Below, piece by piece: positions 48,973-60,247 of a DNA stretch of 64,000 bases (position 1 is its first letter; each line of letters starts with the position of its first letter). The DNA is from Chrysomallon squamiferum. Taxonomy: Eukaryota > Mollusca > Gastropoda > Neomphalida > Peltospiridae. The stretch covers positions 7,980,712 through 8,044,711 of the forward strand of contig CM022670.1 in the NCBI GenBank assembly GCA_012295275.1. Direction: 5' to 3'. A program made the position numbers and the translations under genes. The notes under the pieces were generated by a model. It saw only the letters and a program-made list of their open reading frames with translations. It made no database searches and was not told where the DNA came from.

Positions 48973-51900
48973 TAATTTCACATTTTTACTACACTTCTGA
49001 ATTAAAATTAATTTTGTTTTCCTCGTTGAATTTTGAATAATATTAAAAAAAAAAAAAAAAAAAAATTAACAACCAAACCAACCAAAAATTATCATTACTT
49101 TTTTAATAGTGATGGGTTTAAAGCTTCTTTCCTTTCCTTTTTATTATTATTATTAATTTTTTTTCTTTAATAATATGTATTTTTAAACACAATTTATTTA
49201 CTTAAAAATAAAAAATAAAAAATAACGTTCTCAGCCCCCTTTACTTTTAAAAATAATTTTAACCCACAGCTCTAGACCAAAGTAAAAAAAAAAAAAAAAA
49301 AAAAAGTTATGTGATATATATTTTTACTACAATGTTTTTTTGGTTCAATATTTAAAGGCATAACCAAATTTTATCATTTGTAGTAAAAGTACCTCAGTAG
49401 ATGAACAAATTTATTATTTTATTTTATTACTTATTCAGTTTTAGTTTTATTATTATTATTTTTTTTATTTAGTTATATTTTTCTGAATATATCAATTATC
49501 TGTCTGTATTAAAATCTATAGAAAATATGTAAATACCAAATAATGTATTAAAACTAAAATTACTAAATAAACAAACTAAAATAATAAAAATAATAATATT
49601 AATATGATTGTTATGTTAATACTTGAAATTAGTTAAGTAAAGTTTTAATAGGCCTATATTTTTTCTAACTAATCCATACTGAAAAAGCAAAAAAAGTCAG
49701 AATTTCCTTTAAAGTGTAGTTTGGTTTATCTGTTTTATTTTGTTTTGTTGTTTTTTCTAATGGACAAAAATTAATATTCAATGTTTGACAATTAATCTGC
49801 TAATTTATTACAAACTACTGCATGTTAATCTCAGTATGATGCTTTTCAATGATCTCAACACAAACACAATTTAGTCTTATAAGTTGATACAATAACAGTC
49901 AATGTTATAAATGATAAATGCTACGAATGTAAATGAGACAGAAAGAGAAAGATAAGAAAGGATGAGATGAAAGAGAGAACATTTTGTAACAGCATGTTAA
50001 TCAGGGGGAAAAAGGGAACATAAAAGACTTACGCTGTATTCACGTATGATGTGTGTAAGCATGCACATGCTTTTCTGGGTGTGTGTTTAATATGTTCATG
50101 TTTCTATGAAGTGTTATTAAACAAAGATTTGACTTACTCTATCCTGTCAGTTTCCTCGGATGGTGTTTGTTTGTTAGACTTCGAGGAACTTTTGTGTCTC
50201 TTGTTGTTCTCAGTACAATCCAGATCTGGTTTTCTCTTCTGTGGCTTCTTCTCCAACACAGAACTCGACTCTGAAGATGACTTGGACCGATGTTTGGTTT
50301 TGTTATCCGAATCACTAGAATTTAACACTTTGCTATTTGATTTCACATCACTGGGTAATTCACTCTCACTAACTCTTGCAGTCAGCTTGTCTCCCTCACA
50401 CAACTTTGTGTGGTCTTTCACTTGTGACACACTTTCATCTGATTTTGTTGCAGGTCCCTGTTTATCTGGTGACCTACTTTCACTTTCACTTTTAACATTT
50501 ACATTCCTTTCATCTACCAACTCTGAATCTCTCACCTTGTATTTTGATCGGTTCCTTTCCGTAGAATCATTTGTTAATTCACTTTTTATTTTCACTTTTT
50601 CCACACCATCTGCAAACTTAAAACATGGTCTGCTTGAAGAAGAATTGGCTTCAGCAATTTTTGTCCTGGACTTCAACTTCTCTGGTGAATCAACCGATTT
50701 GCATTTCTGCTTTTCAGAAAGCACTGAATCGGAGATCTCGGAATGTGATTTCACTTTATCTGATGACTGGTGATTGTCACCATTCTGTTTGTTGACAAGT
50801 GACTTGCGTGAATGACCAACAACAGAATCGGACGTCTTCAGAGACACGGAATCCTTGGCATGTGAAGAAGGCAAACTTTTGGCATCCAACTCTCCATCTG
50901 TAAGCACCTTAGAATGAGCAGATATGTCAGTGTTTTGGGACACAATGCCTGAAGCACTTTGGGAATTGTCTTTGGCAGGAATACAGTCTAACAACAGCAA
51001 CTTAATCTGAACAATAATGGATGGTGCACCATCTGTGCATGTGAGCCCTGGTGGCTGGGATGACGAAGACAAAGACGTAGATGATGATGATGTTGATGAT
51101 AACAATGACGATGATGATGACAAGAGTGGGTTGTACTGGTTAGGAGATGAAAATGGTGGGATGGGGGACAACATAACAGGAGGATTGAATTCTTTAGTGG
51201 TTTGCAGAGACTGTATGATGTCATCAACATGTTTGTCTGTGTCATTGTCAGTTCTCCTGTCACCAGAGCTGGCTTTTCTCACCTCCTCATCTCTTTCTTT
51301 CTTTTTGTGACCTTTCGGCTTATTGTTCACTCTCTCACTCACCTTTGCTTTCTCTCCTGCATGTGCAGCTGATGATGGAACACTTCCTTGTGAAGATGAT
51401 GATGAATCATCATCTCTGGGTGAGACAAACAGTTTTTTCAACACTGCTGCTTTGTTCTCATCTATCGTTGGATTAGACAGCAGACTAGTGCGTTTTTTGC
51501 CCTCAGGAGTGACTGTCTCTACATCCACAAAATCACTCTCAGAATCACTGTCTGATATCCAGGCTTTAGTTTTCACACTGCTCGACTTGTGTTTCTTTTC
51601 AGCACTCGACAAGACACTTCTGTTCTTTGTCGGGTGCTTACTCGGCATAGTCCTTGACCTGCTCTCACTAGCACCACTTTTACTCTGGTAATGTTTCTCA
51701 TTCTTCAACGATTTGTTCACTTTCTCTGCTGCACTGCTCTGTCTGCGGTGACCTTTGTTACTGGCTGGTTTCACAGCATGCCTTGAGCTGGCACTGCTGC
51801 TGGAGCTGAGAGCACCGGGGGAGCTGAGACTTTCAACACTGCTGCTGTGGTTGATGTGGTGACTCTCATCCATCGACTCCACGCCATTCTGCTGTCTCTC

Positions 51901-52640
51901 GACATCCTTGGCAAACTGGACATCAAAGATGTTGTCACTGTGTTCCTTGTCATTAAGATGTTCAGTGTCAAAGGGCAATGAGATTGATGATCCGATATCT
52001 TTCAATGGTACATGATGAGAAATTCCTGTGGTTATGAGCTCTTCCAAGAGATTTTCATTGGTTTTATCTATCTTCTTTGGTGCAGTGGTTTTCAAGTTGT
52101 TGGTCTTTGTGTCCAGACTGATGGGAGCTTCAGGCGAGGACTGTTTGACAGCATCAATGAAAGTTCGCAGACCCCAGTTTTGTGACTGAAACAAAATATA
52201 CACAAAATCTACCATAACTTTTGAAACTAAAATATGCTTTAATAAAAATTATACAATTTATAATAGTTAATGTAATTTAAAATATGAAGTAAAGGGTTCT
52301 TCTTACAGATTTGATCCTATAACCTTCATTTCTTAATTAGTGAGAAAGAATGATCTCTATAATACTTCTAAGAGTTGAAACCTGACCAGGCCACCATGCT
52401 TGTTAATACACCTCACATTAATAAAACACTGTCCTTGGGGCAATAACAGATTATATTCAGAAGCTTATTCTTACACTCACCTCTTTGGCTGGTGATTTGG
52501 GAAGTGGCTGGGAAGCTGAAGGGGAGGGTTTGTCATCTTTCCCTTCTTCATCCTCTGAACTTGACAGGTCACTGTCCGATGCTGAGCTGCTGTCACTGCT
52601 GTTGCTAGAACCATCGCTGTTGGATGACATGCTGGGACGT
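35282..52640 (-). CDS. AFF: AFF (AF4/FMR2, lilliputian) family transcription elongation scaffold, 5' partial, eleven exons
   Basis: Whole-gene entry; exons are listed separately. AFF proteins are the intrinsically disordered nuclear scaffold of the super elongation complex, joining P-TEFb, ELL and AF9/ENL. Reading 5' to 3', the sequence shows a serine/acidic tract, a W-x-L segment (NWGLRTFIDAV, compare human KWQLDNWLNKV), a 680-residue Ser/Lys-rich region, an AF9/ENL-binding-type peptide SIIVQIKLLLLDCIPAK (compare AFF4 PLIVKIDLNLLTRIPGK), then the C-terminal homology domain ending FFADLDKDCRPLVLNSSV and VHYVQHGLLRLKDT. All introns are GT-AG and phases match except for one exon that is one base out of frame. 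The resemblance is closest to AFF4, but invertebrates usually have a single AFF gene. N-terminal P-TEFb/ELL-binding exons are not visible in 52,641-64,000. Confidence 0.93.
35655..35847 (-). CDS. AFF: AFF exon, C-terminal homology domain
   Basis: Acceptor GTTTCAG|GGAAGT, donor TCTAAAG|GTAAAT, phase 0 in and 1 out. Encodes GSCELSTTKLTNGSTGPNLM, TSPGMVMVSQRIHSVTQQYI, NITTFAVQGHDLWAQADALA and SESK. It aligns with [20 protein letters not shown] and ATEIWDQAEQLSKEQKE of AFF4. Confidence 0.94.
36423..36558 (-). CDS. AFF: AFF exon, Pro/Ser linker, one base out of frame
   Basis: Acceptor TTTCAG|TCCGCA, donor ATCACAG|GTTAGC. From the incoming phase it reads SATPKATAHAPSPHQGGWNN then RSTGTPSPMSPTPSP, matching the [20 protein letters not shown] linker of AFF4. 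The outgoing frame that joins the next exon reads AGSIGSVGSQ. Exon length is 136 nt where a multiple of three is needed, so one surplus base lies somewhere before GCAGGAAGC. The C run in TGTCCCCCAC and the CTCCCT just after it are candidates. See the finding on this exon. Confidence 0.75.
36733..36776. repeat. Perfect 44-bp palindrome TGAC(AT)18GTCA
   Basis: An AT dinucleotide run bounded by TGAC on the left and GTCA on the right, so the whole 44 bp is self-complementary. It lies in the AFF intron between the exons at 36,423-36,558 and 36,878-36,974. Confidence 0.9.
36878..36974 (-). CDS. AFF: AFF exon, C-terminal homology domain (97 nt)
   Basis: Acceptor GTTTCAG|TTTACG, donor AACAAG|GTGGGT. 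Encodes ILRIHALLCLKLFNLKRGEA then IKFKKIIDHDHNK. It aligns with [20 protein letters not shown] and LKYSKTLTEHLKN of AFF4. Phase 2 in, 0 out. Confidence 0.92.
37014..37049. repeat. Poly-A run (36 A)
   Basis: An uninterrupted A36, which is T36 on the gene strand, starting about 40 nt upstream of the acceptor at 36,975. It may contribute to the polypyrimidine tract. Confidence 0.95.
37597..37671 (-). CDS. AFF: AFF exon, C-terminal homology domain (75 nt)
   Basis: Acceptor TTGCAG|GCACAT, donor GTATTAAT|GTAAGC. Encodes KHICRVSRNGPETELPVKDK then KLSVL. This corresponds to KNYLAPDATAADKRLTVL of AFF4. Phase 2 in and 2 out. Confidence 0.9.
37672..39088. other. AFF intron, AT-rich, no further feature
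   Basis: Poly-A/T-rich intron with a moderately complex stretch at 38,200-38,400 and 38,640-38,800. The plus-strand frame at 38,378-38,599 is low-complexity and not credible. Confidence 0.6.
39089..39228 (-). CDS. AFF: AFF exon, C-terminal homology domain
   Basis: Acceptor TTACAG|AAAGAA, donor CTGAA|GTAAGT. Encodes KEKPVNICAYIESVLMFIQC, GCAMERDQISEPSKIFTMYH and DTLQLLK. It aligns with [20 protein letters not shown] and [20 protein letters not shown] of AFF4. About six residues between HNAD and EKAV of the vertebrate protein are absent. Confidence 0.93.
39693..39750 (-). CDS. AFF: AFF exon, start of C-terminal homology domain (58 nt)
   Basis: Acceptor TTTCAG|TTTGGAA, donor GCTGAC|GTGAGT. Encodes NLESADIYLARAKECKHQAD, aligning with SADHYLQEAKKLKHNAD of AFF4, the first helix of the C-terminal homology (dimerisation) domain. 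Phase 2 in, 0 out. Confidence 0.9.
40333..40487 (-). CDS. AFF: AFF exon preceding the C-terminal homology domain
   Basis: Acceptor TTTTAAAG|GAAAAAG, donor GAAAACAA|GTAAAT, phase 0 in and 2 out. Encodes EKETVVPHSQQNGDSHLPFF, SYSKDHNHVKSKTVVSQPQS and LHCGCYCPLEN. Similarity to vertebrate AFF is weak here, but the open frame and matching phases on both sides support it. A Cys cluster (CGCYC) is unusual for the family at this point. Confidence 0.8.
40857..40960. mobile_element. SINE-like relic (copy A)
   Basis: GGCTAGAATGGGAAATAACC then AGGACATTTGATCCTGTG resembles three other stretches at 42,072-42,180, 47,800-47,885 and 62,626-62,735. All share a GGAAATAA-like block followed 25-35 bp later by TTGATCYTGYAACC-like sequence, which reads as a decayed tRNA B box on the minus strand. 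Confidence 0.45.
41665..41836 (-). CDS. AFF: AFF exon (basic Ser/Lys-rich)
   Basis: Acceptor GTTTCAG|AAATGG, donor ACACAG|GTAAAT, phase 2 in and 0 out. Encodes ENGVCVKEEENAKTNFLSKR, RGSTSSSSSHHSNKSHSKK and a segment ending NPQRSTQ. It resembles the basic, Ser-rich linker ahead of the C-terminal homology domain; it is not individually alignable, but frame and phase are clean. Confidence 0.88.
42072..42180. mobile_element. SINE-like relic (copy B)
   Basis: GGAATGGAAAAATGATCCAA followed by CTGAGGAGAGTTAATCTTAC and AACC; same block order as copy A at 40,857-40,960. Highly decayed. Confidence 0.4.
44755..44868. repeat. Two-copy tandem duplication, 56-bp period
   Basis: ATAAAATGTCTTATCTCTGA starts at 44,755 and, with few differences, again at 44,811. 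The copies are about 95% alike, so this is a recent duplication in the AFF intron. Confidence 0.85.
47193..47283. mobile_element. hAT-type MITE (75 bp) with 8-bp target-site duplication
   Basis: The element at 47,201-47,275 begins CAGGGATCAGCAAACT and ends GTCTGCAAACCCCTG, imperfect terminal inverted repeats of the CAGGGGTCGGCAA type seen in hAT elements. It is flanked on both sides by TTCTAGAC (47,193-47,200 and 47,276-47,283), an exact 8-bp duplication as hAT transposases make. It has no coding capacity and must have been moved in trans. Confidence 0.8.
47800..47885. mobile_element. SINE-like relic (copy C)
   Basis: AACTTGAAATATCTTC followed by GGAGAATTGATCTTGCAACC and CCAGAGCTCTACAATTG; best-preserved B-box-like block of the four relics. 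Confidence 0.45.
50138..52185 (-). CDS. AFF: AFF large central exon (2,048 nt) with AF9/ENL-binding-type peptide
   Basis: Acceptor TTTCAG|TCACAAAAC, donor GATAGA|GTAAGT, phase 0 in and 2 out. It begins SQNWGLRTFIDAVKQSSPEA and is a disordered Ser/Lys/Asp-rich segment of 682 residues. It includes SDSDSESDFVDVE, LKKLFVSPRDDDSSSSS and a polyserine run, then SIIVQIKLLLLDCIPAK at about 50,971-51,022. That last peptide matches the V-x-I-x-L-x-L-L-x-x-x-P pattern by which AF4/AFF4 binds the AF9/ENL C-terminal domain. Basic clusters such as KKPQKRKPDLD near the end could act as nuclear localisation signals. Long open frames on the opposite strand are shadows. Confidence 0.95.
52481..52640 (-). CDS. 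AFF: AFF exon (serine/acidic tract)
   Basis: Acceptor TTTCAG|ACGTCCC, donor AAAGAG|GTGAGT, phase 1 in and 0 out. The exon encodes RPSMSSNSDGSSNSSDSSS, ASDSDLSSSEDEEGKDD and a Pro/Ser tail ending PKSPAKE. It corresponds to the SSSGSDSESESSSSDSE tract (pSER region) of human AFF4. The many S-D/E sites suit casein kinase 2. It requires one base from an upstream exon not seen in the window. Confidence 0.88.
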
Positions 52641-54575
52641 CTGAAACAATGAAGTTAAACACTCAGTTAAAACTCAGAGCAATCTAACAGACTTTTTTTT
52701 TTTACACTTTTGTGTAGTACTATAATCATCACAGATTGTTAGCGACTCAGGCATAATGACACTTGCTGAGACATATAAACACACATAAACCAGGTCCTCC
52801 CAGACTAAACAATTCTGACTTATAATTACTGAAATATAGTCTGCTACTATACAGGGCCACTCACTAAAAATATATCAACTTCTAAATATAGAGTTTGTTC
52901 TTGGAGGATCAATATCTGCGTGTGATGTCAGTGTATTGATCAGCAATCATAAGAAACGTCTTTCCCCTACTCATACTACATGTAATTGTCATTACTGCAG
53001 CACAGAATTAAATTCACGTTATTGTTTTGTTTATTCATATTACAGATTAGAATAAAACTCTTCAAAATACCATTCTAACACAGCAACAAATGTGTAATTA
53101 CGGACAGGCACAAATACTTGTTTACACAGAATAAGTACTGTTGTGAAGGTAAAATTACAATAGGATAAAAGACACAACAACACTTAATCTAATATTTTTC
53201 AAAACTACTATTTCCATTAATGAAAATATAAATATGTTTGCATAATGACATCTGAAGACATTTTTTTGTTGTTGTTTTTTTTAGTAATAATAACTGGGGA
53301 AATGAAACCAAGTAACAATAAAGTATCTGTATATATAATAAAATTAATAATACTTTTTAATCTGAAAATCTTGTAAACATTTTATTTTTCACAACTGTGG
53401 AATTAAACTACTTATATTTTTTTGCTAAAAAAAAAGATCTCTACCAAGGGATTTGATCCTGTACCTATCAGATCTCAGTGAAAAATGTTCCACTAGATTT
53501 AAAGCATAATCAAACCTTAACATTTACATATAATCCTTTCAAGAAATATTTTAGGTAATAAATTCTTATTTGTAAACCAGAATCATGTGCAAAGACAAAA
53601 AGGAATTTTTTTTTTTTTTTATTATTATTTTGAATGATATTTTGTTATCAAAGTGCTTTGGACCTTGTATATCCATATACAAACAATTATTTTAACCTTT
53701 TTTTTCTTCCATGTTTTTTTTTTGTATTATTATTTCCTTTTATCTTACTCTCTTCCTTTTCAGTTATCAGTGATTACAATAATCTGAACTCTTTTTGTGA
53801 CAATGACTGGGAAAAGTCACTGCAGGCAAATTGAAACTGTAATATTCACAAAGATGTATTGATTAGAAAAGTCCTTCGTTTTTGTGCACAAGAAAATCTA
53901 TACACAAAGTCAGGAAATGATAAAATGTTTTTTTTAGATTCTACTGATTTATTTATCTGTTTTAGAAAAAAAAAAAAAAAAAAAAAAAAGATGGAAAGAA
54001 AAAAGAAAAAGAAAAAAAAAAATGAAAAAAAAAAAAAAAAGGAGAAAAGGATTTCTGTTATCTCAAAGATTTAATTGTTTTAAATGGAAGAAATGGTAGA
54101 ACTCTGATTCAGAAACACGCACATAAAAAGAACAACACCCACACCCACACCCACACATACAGACACATACATATGTCTCACTGTAGAGGAACCAGCTGTC
54201 CACTGTTTGTATGGATGTATGTTATGATAAATGATAAGTTTTTGTTTTACTTTATCTGAAACTGTCAACAATCTGAAACAGATAATAAACTAATGAATGT
54301 TTGGCACCACACTGGAATCAGAAAACTATAATTTTTCTAGATGTTCGTGTCAAAACTGACACTTTCTGTTTTCTTTTTTAAAAATCGTTTTGAAGCTGTG
54401 ATTCATTTTTTACATTCCTTGAAACAGAAAATATAGACAAAGGTTAGTGACCTACATGTGTCTGCTATTTGTCTCTGTCAGAGTTATGACAATTTATTTA
54501 ACTGATAAAAACATCTTCAAATTTATAGCTTTCCCTGTCCTTAGTGTATTCTTCAAGGCCCTTTTTATTCTATTT

Positions 54576-54609
<34 letters not shown>

Positions 54610-54910
54610 TTTTTAAAGTTTAATTTATACATTTTTTAAAATTGACAGATAGGTTTGTTTTGAGCCAAGATGTGCTTCTTAAACCATTAATCATTAATTT
54701 GTGACAGCAATCTGTCATGAGTATAAAACAAATAGTCATGAAATATTTTCATCATTTTATGATGTGCAGAAAAACTGAAAGACAAATATACATTTATGTA
54801 TATAAAAAAAGGAATGTGTGCATACATGTGTTCTGAGCATGCACACAAAAATACTGTTACTTAAACAGATTTACAAATAGATAAACAGTCATAGATGCAG
54901 TGAGATAAAC

Positions 54911-54912
<2 letters not shown>

Positions 54913-54992
<80 letters not shown>
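54913..54992. repeat. (GA)n microsatellite
   Basis: About 40 uninterrupted GA dinucleotides, the longest dinucleotide run in the window. Confidence 0.97.
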
Positions 54993-54998
<6 letters not shown>

Positions 54999-56163
54999 CA
55001 TCTACCAGTCCAGACAGACACAAAAGAAACTAATCGAAACCTTTATCTTATGTTTAGTACTGTGTAACAACTATGTATGACATTCTGGGTCAAATCAATC
55101 AGTTCCAAGATTAATTATTTATTCTTTGTCCAGAAATAAATTAGATGAAGTCAATACCAGTGTGTCATAAACTCACAACATGTGTCCTTTATTTAAGCTT
55201 ATAATAAATAAATAAATAAATAAAAAAAAAAAGATTGGTTGACAAGTCTGATCTTGCTGTATCCTTATAATCATTTCATTATGTCATTCTTACAGTGATT
55301 ACTCACAAAGGGCGTATTGTAAAAATGTGTCAAAATTAATTTTTGATGCTGAGGGAAAGAAAAAGAAAGATAAGAAGGGACGAAAGGGCAGATGAAAGAT
55401 AAAGGAGGAGTTTGAAATTAAAAGGCAGGGATGGAAAGAGAGCAGGAAAGAGAAGAAGAGCAGAAAAAAAAAAAAATGGAAGGATGGTGAGGAAACAAAA
55501 GGTAAATAAGAAGGAAAACTGAAAGAAAAGAAAGGAAATAAATATATACATAAAAAAAAAAACTAAAAAACCCCCAAAACCACATTGTAACAATAAAATA
55601 AAGTAAAAAAAAAAAAAAGGAAAAAGAAAATAATATATATATATATATATAAATAAATAAATAAAACAAATAAATGTTTTCACTTTACATATTAAACTAT
55701 GTCAAACACTAAAATTTTTTTTTTTTTTTTTTTTACCCTCTTTTATCCATACTCAATCTTTTAAACAATATTTACACCACCACATATCTAATATCCTGGT
55801 GCCAGAAGAAAACTGCCTTACATCTGTATTGAGATTGTTAAATTTAATGCAGGGATGTGATTGCTTTTCATGACCAAATCCATCCAGCCATCCAGGCTAG
55901 CCAGTGCCCTCCAGTCAGGTTAAAAATGAAGTTCACTAAGTACACACAATTTGCCATTTTGTTGAACTAAGATGCCCTGAGTAAAGACAGCAGCCAACAC
56001 AATGGGAGAAAGAAAATAAGAGAGAAATCTGAGTGTGTATGTGTGTGGCCTAGTGACATAAAAAAAATGTGTGTTCTGTGTATGCTTCTGTGTATACACA
56101 TATGCATGTCTGTGTGTCCCCCATGACACAGAACAGTGTATGTGTGTGTGTGTGTATGTGTGT

Positions 56164-56176
56164 GTTGCCTAGTAAC
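56164..56176. promoter_or_regulatory. Isolated RFX X-box-like site
   Basis: GTTGCCTAGTAAC is a full match to GTNRCC N RGYAAC. A weaker relative, GTGGCCTAGTGAC, sits about 115 bp to the left. Confidence 0.35.
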
Positions 56177-58421
56177 ACCAAACAAACATGCTTTTCAGAT
56201 TGCATCACCGATTACATTCAGGTAGATATTTACTGTGTAAATCATTCAAGAAAAAGTGGACAGAGTCTAGTGATTATTTATAAGTTTTGTTTATGATGTT
56301 CCAGTTCAAATGGTAAAATACAGTGTGTTGTGGTGGTAAACAAGTACACAATAATAGACGTAACATTATTTTTTTTATGCGTCTATAAACACAACTTGGA
56401 GAAGGTTTTTTTTCCCCTTGTTTTATGTCAAATGTTCAGAGATTATTAGGAAACTGAAAAGAATGTGTTGTGGTTACACTAGCAATGCAATGATAACCAG
56501 ATGACTTTATTCTTTTGTTCAAACAAATCAAACCAGTTTTTAAACAGACATGTAAATATAACCGGAAAAAAAAATAATAATAAAAAAAAAAAAAAAACCT
56601 TACAGAGGCATATTAATATCTCAATTACTAACTTGTGTAATTAAACATTTCCTGGAAATAATTGTTTACCAACAACCACACACCTGCCCACAAAAATGCC
56701 ACATGTTTGACCACACAAGCTCATTATCTACACCCACAAACCCACCTCCACACACCTTTAGAAAGACCTGAGTCTACTTTCAGAAAGAGTCAAACCTACC
56801 CACAGTTATAGCATAGTGGGGAAAAAAAAAAAACACTACAAATATCCAGACAGTCAGACATACAGACGTAAGAGATACCATCATTCTCTGTCTATACAAA
56901 ATGTCTGGGAGTAATAAATTTACTGTAAATCCAGAAAACAAAAAAAAAGAAAGAGGGTGAGAGAGAGAAAAAATAATTGTACAGAAAAGATGAAACTAAA
57001 ACAGCTAAAAAGAAAAAAAAAAAAGAAAGATAAAGAGAATAAAGCTGCAGGAAATTCTGCAAAGAAGAACATACCCAGATAACCTCAGTGATAACATCAA
57101 CTGGTACAGCACAAACCATTACGACATTAATGTGTTTCCCAGGCATCAATCACCTATCAGCTGTGTTTAGTAGAGTTTTTAATCTTCTGTCTCACCACAG
57201 TTCAAATGCTTCATCAAAATAAAATGGCTATACATACTTAATTATTGTTATTCTAATGGCTTCAGATGCACTGACTTACACTCATTAAAAGGTGACTATG
57301 ATTAAATATTGTGAGTTTATATCACAAACATACTTTCTCTCTCTCTCTTTCTCACACATGCACGCACGCACACACACACACTTTACAACACATTCACCAA
57401 CAGATACAGAGTAGTTAATGCATAGAAACATTCTCTCTTTCACTCTCTCTCTCTCTCTCTCCCTCCCTCTCCCCCTCTCTTTCTTTCTCACACATGCATG
57501 GTCACACACTCAAGCATACAGAAACAGTCACACATTCACACAGACAAAAATACACACCTATGGACTACCTCAGTATTTATACTACAAATATGCACAATCA
57601 CTGAGATACTGTACAGGTATGGTATCCTACTTGAACATGACATCCAACGATCCTCGTTGACATGAAAGCCAACACAGACAGACAGACAGACACAGACAAA
57701 TGATCAAATTTGAGAAGCAGCTGATGATGACATACACAGATAAATTCAGTTGTCTGTACATCTGATCTGAACAGACCGTTTTAAATGGCAGTGTTAAGCT
57801 CAGCATACATCTGTAAAGTAATGAGCCAGTTTCTCAGTGCTCAGCTTATTAACCCAGTCAGCTCAAAGTCAGATCTCCAGCAACTGATGCTTTAGCCAAA
57901 CATACTGCTAGTACATTGACTGTGTAAACAGATCAAATCTAATTAACAGCATCGCCAGGCACAAGACTAGTAAACAGTTAACTTGTGTAGATGTTAGCAG
58001 ATGGAGGAGTAACTAGAAGTGACAACGGAACAACACTGACACTGACACGAAAACAACAGATCACAAACAAGAAATGGCACAAAAACAAAAAGGATTGTTA
58101 TTATTTATTTGTATTATTATTGTTATTTATTATTATTACTGCTATTGATTATTATTATTATTTTATTTTTTAAATATCTTTATTATTCTTCTTTTTCTTC
58201 TGATGCTGCTGCTTATTATTTTATTATTTTTATTTTATTTATTGTTTTTACTCAGTTACTGGCAATTACAAAACCTGAAAAGTAATCAAATCTACCCTGT
58301 TTATACATTTTGGTTTTTATTATAATTTATTTTATTTCAGAATATCCTTAAAATTTTAACTGCCACAATTGGTTTGTAAAATTAATTTAGTAAAATAAAA
58401 TAAAAATAATTATTATCTTTA

Positions 58422-58452
<31 letters not shown>

Positions 58453-58992
58453 TATTTATTTATTAAAACTTACAGATTGCATTATGATTTTTCTAAAAAA
58501 AAAAAAAAAATAATCAATAATTTCATTCCTTATATTCTCAAATATTGTTTTTCAAAGCAACCTATTACAAAATATTCTGATTTTTAGTTTGATTTCTTGT
58601 GTTTTTGTTTTCTGTATTTTTTTTTTTCTCTCTGAACTAAGATATTCTCATCAAAAGATATTATTCTGTTCAATTTTATTTTTTTTTTGTTTTTTGTTTT
58701 TTTTCTGTATCAAGGAATGATGTTTTTACGATTAGATAAAAGGAAAGAGAGTCAACAGAAGACATTAATTGTGAGAATGGTTTTTCCTGAAAGTCTGGTC
58801 GACATATCTGAAATCTCTTGGTCTCTGAGGAATAGAGATTCTATCTTTACACAGAACCATTAGAAAAATACATGTCCCTTTCAATTATCTTCTTAATTAC
58901 TACTAACAAAAATAATAATAATAATAAATTAAAACACACAGATTTATTAATACTGTATATTGTGAGGAATATTTCAATTTTCTCTCTCTCTC

Positions 58993-59029
<37 letters not shown>

Positions 59030-59208
59030 AGTAGAAAAAAAGAAAATAAATTAACAATGACATTCTCCATTTCTATAGTTAATGTTTAAGAGTTCATTGA
59101 ATACATTTCTGTCTCTCTCCCTGTGTCTCAAATATACATATACAAAACTCATCAATAACTCAGAAATAATAATAAATTTAATTAAACAAGCATGTCAGTC
59201 TATAGCTG

Positions 59209-59246
<38 letters not shown>
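59209..59246. repeat. Poly-A run (38 A)
   Basis: Uninterrupted A38 followed by interrupted A-rich sequence to 59,277. The plus-strand frame that translates it as poly-Lys is an artefact. Confidence 0.95.
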
Positions 59247-59247
<1 letters not shown>

Positions 59248-60069
59248 AAAAAAACAAAAAACCAAAAAAAAAAAAAAGTAACAATAAAGCAGTCAAAAAA
59301 TATACATATTTATCAAATCATAATAAAGTTGTAAAATAATGAAGTAAAAAGCTTTGAAGAATTTCAAGTAGCTAATATACAATATAATAAAATAAAAAAT
59401 ATATATAAAAATGAAATAATAATAATAATAATCATAAGCTGTATATATATATATATATGTGTATATGATTATAGCAACAGAAGCAACAACAACAAAATGG
59501 AATTAAAAAAAAAAAAAAATCAAGATTCCTGTATTTTTGAGAACTGTACAGTGTATTGATCTGAGGTGACATGACAATGTAAACAGTGACATTAAACAAG
59601 TGAACCAAAGATGTGTGGACATCTGTTGTTTCACATCAATTGTCCTTCGCATGCAAAATATCACCAGCCAGGCCATTCTTGGCCACTTTCAGACAATGCT
59701 GTCTGAGAAAATCAGTGTTATTTTAGTAAGTTGGAAGTATGAATGTCCAATAATTAGTTCTGTGAGAGAGATTTGATCAATATGTCATCTGAATTATGTG
59801 TCTGTAAATAAATGACTATTTGTTTAATGACACTTTATACTATTAATCATTACTAGATCTCACCCATGTCTACTGACAGTGGGGCAAAATGAAATCAAGT
59901 GTTGGTTAATTACAAATCACTTTTACAAATTACCAGCAAGACTTCTTTTACATACAGTTTATCATACATACACAAAGAAGAAAAAAGAAACAAAACAAAA
60001 AAAACCCACTCTAACAAAAGTAATTAGCATATAATTGGTACAGTAAAACAGTTTAATTGCTCTATTCAA

Positions 60070-60247
60070 ATCTGGTAAATGGATTCATGGATTATTAATA
60101 TGTAAGTCATGAAGCAATGTTGGAAATTGGAAAAACAATTATAACCGTTGTATAAAAATTTGGTAAATGGAGCCTTGTGTCATTAAATACATGAATCATG
60201 TAGCAATGTTGGGAAATGGGAAAAACAATTTAACTGTTGTACATGGA
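60070..60247. repeat. Diverged two-copy tandem duplication, ~87-bp unit
   Basis: TGGTAAATGGATTCATGG...GAAGCAATGTTGGAAATTGG and TGGTAAATGGAGCC...GTAGCAATGTTGGGAAATGG lie head to tail, each ending in a GTTGTA word. The second copy ends at the ACATGGACGTT junction. Confidence 0.75.

Larger units (their letters stand above)
41837..50137. other. AFF 8.3-kb intron with MITE, SINE relics and complex islands
   Basis: Mostly AT-rich with TA, CA and TAAA microsatellites. Complex, repeat-poor islands lie at about 42,880-43,150 and 46,230-46,480. A 75-bp hAT-type MITE is at 47,201-47,275, and a family of diverged long-period repeats covers about 46,440-48,050. I see no extra AFF exon: flanking exons join in phase (GA|A, Glu). 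Confidence 0.6.

Noticed and set aside
50051-50773. 240-residue plus-strand open frame
   Set aside because: Antisense shadow of the Ser-rich AFF exon (minus frame, 682 codons, with matching splice phases); reverse complements of Ser/Asp/Lys codons give Leu/Ser-rich frames.
51017-51691. Plus-strand frames at 51,017-51,310 and 51,323-51,691, and minus frames at 50,988-51,263 and 51,771-51,971
   Set aside because: Other-frame shadows of the same AFF exon.
53859-54074. Lys-rich plus-strand frame, and similar poly-Lys/Phe/Leu frames throughout
   Set aside because: Translations of poly-A, poly-T and TAA/TTA microsatellites.
57040-57150. Possible extra minus-strand AFF exon (frame MPGKHINVVMVCAVP... 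with a GTATGT donor)
   Set aside because: No similarity to AFF N-terminal sequence, no good acceptor, and phase does not bridge to the exon at 52,481-52,640 in a testable way.
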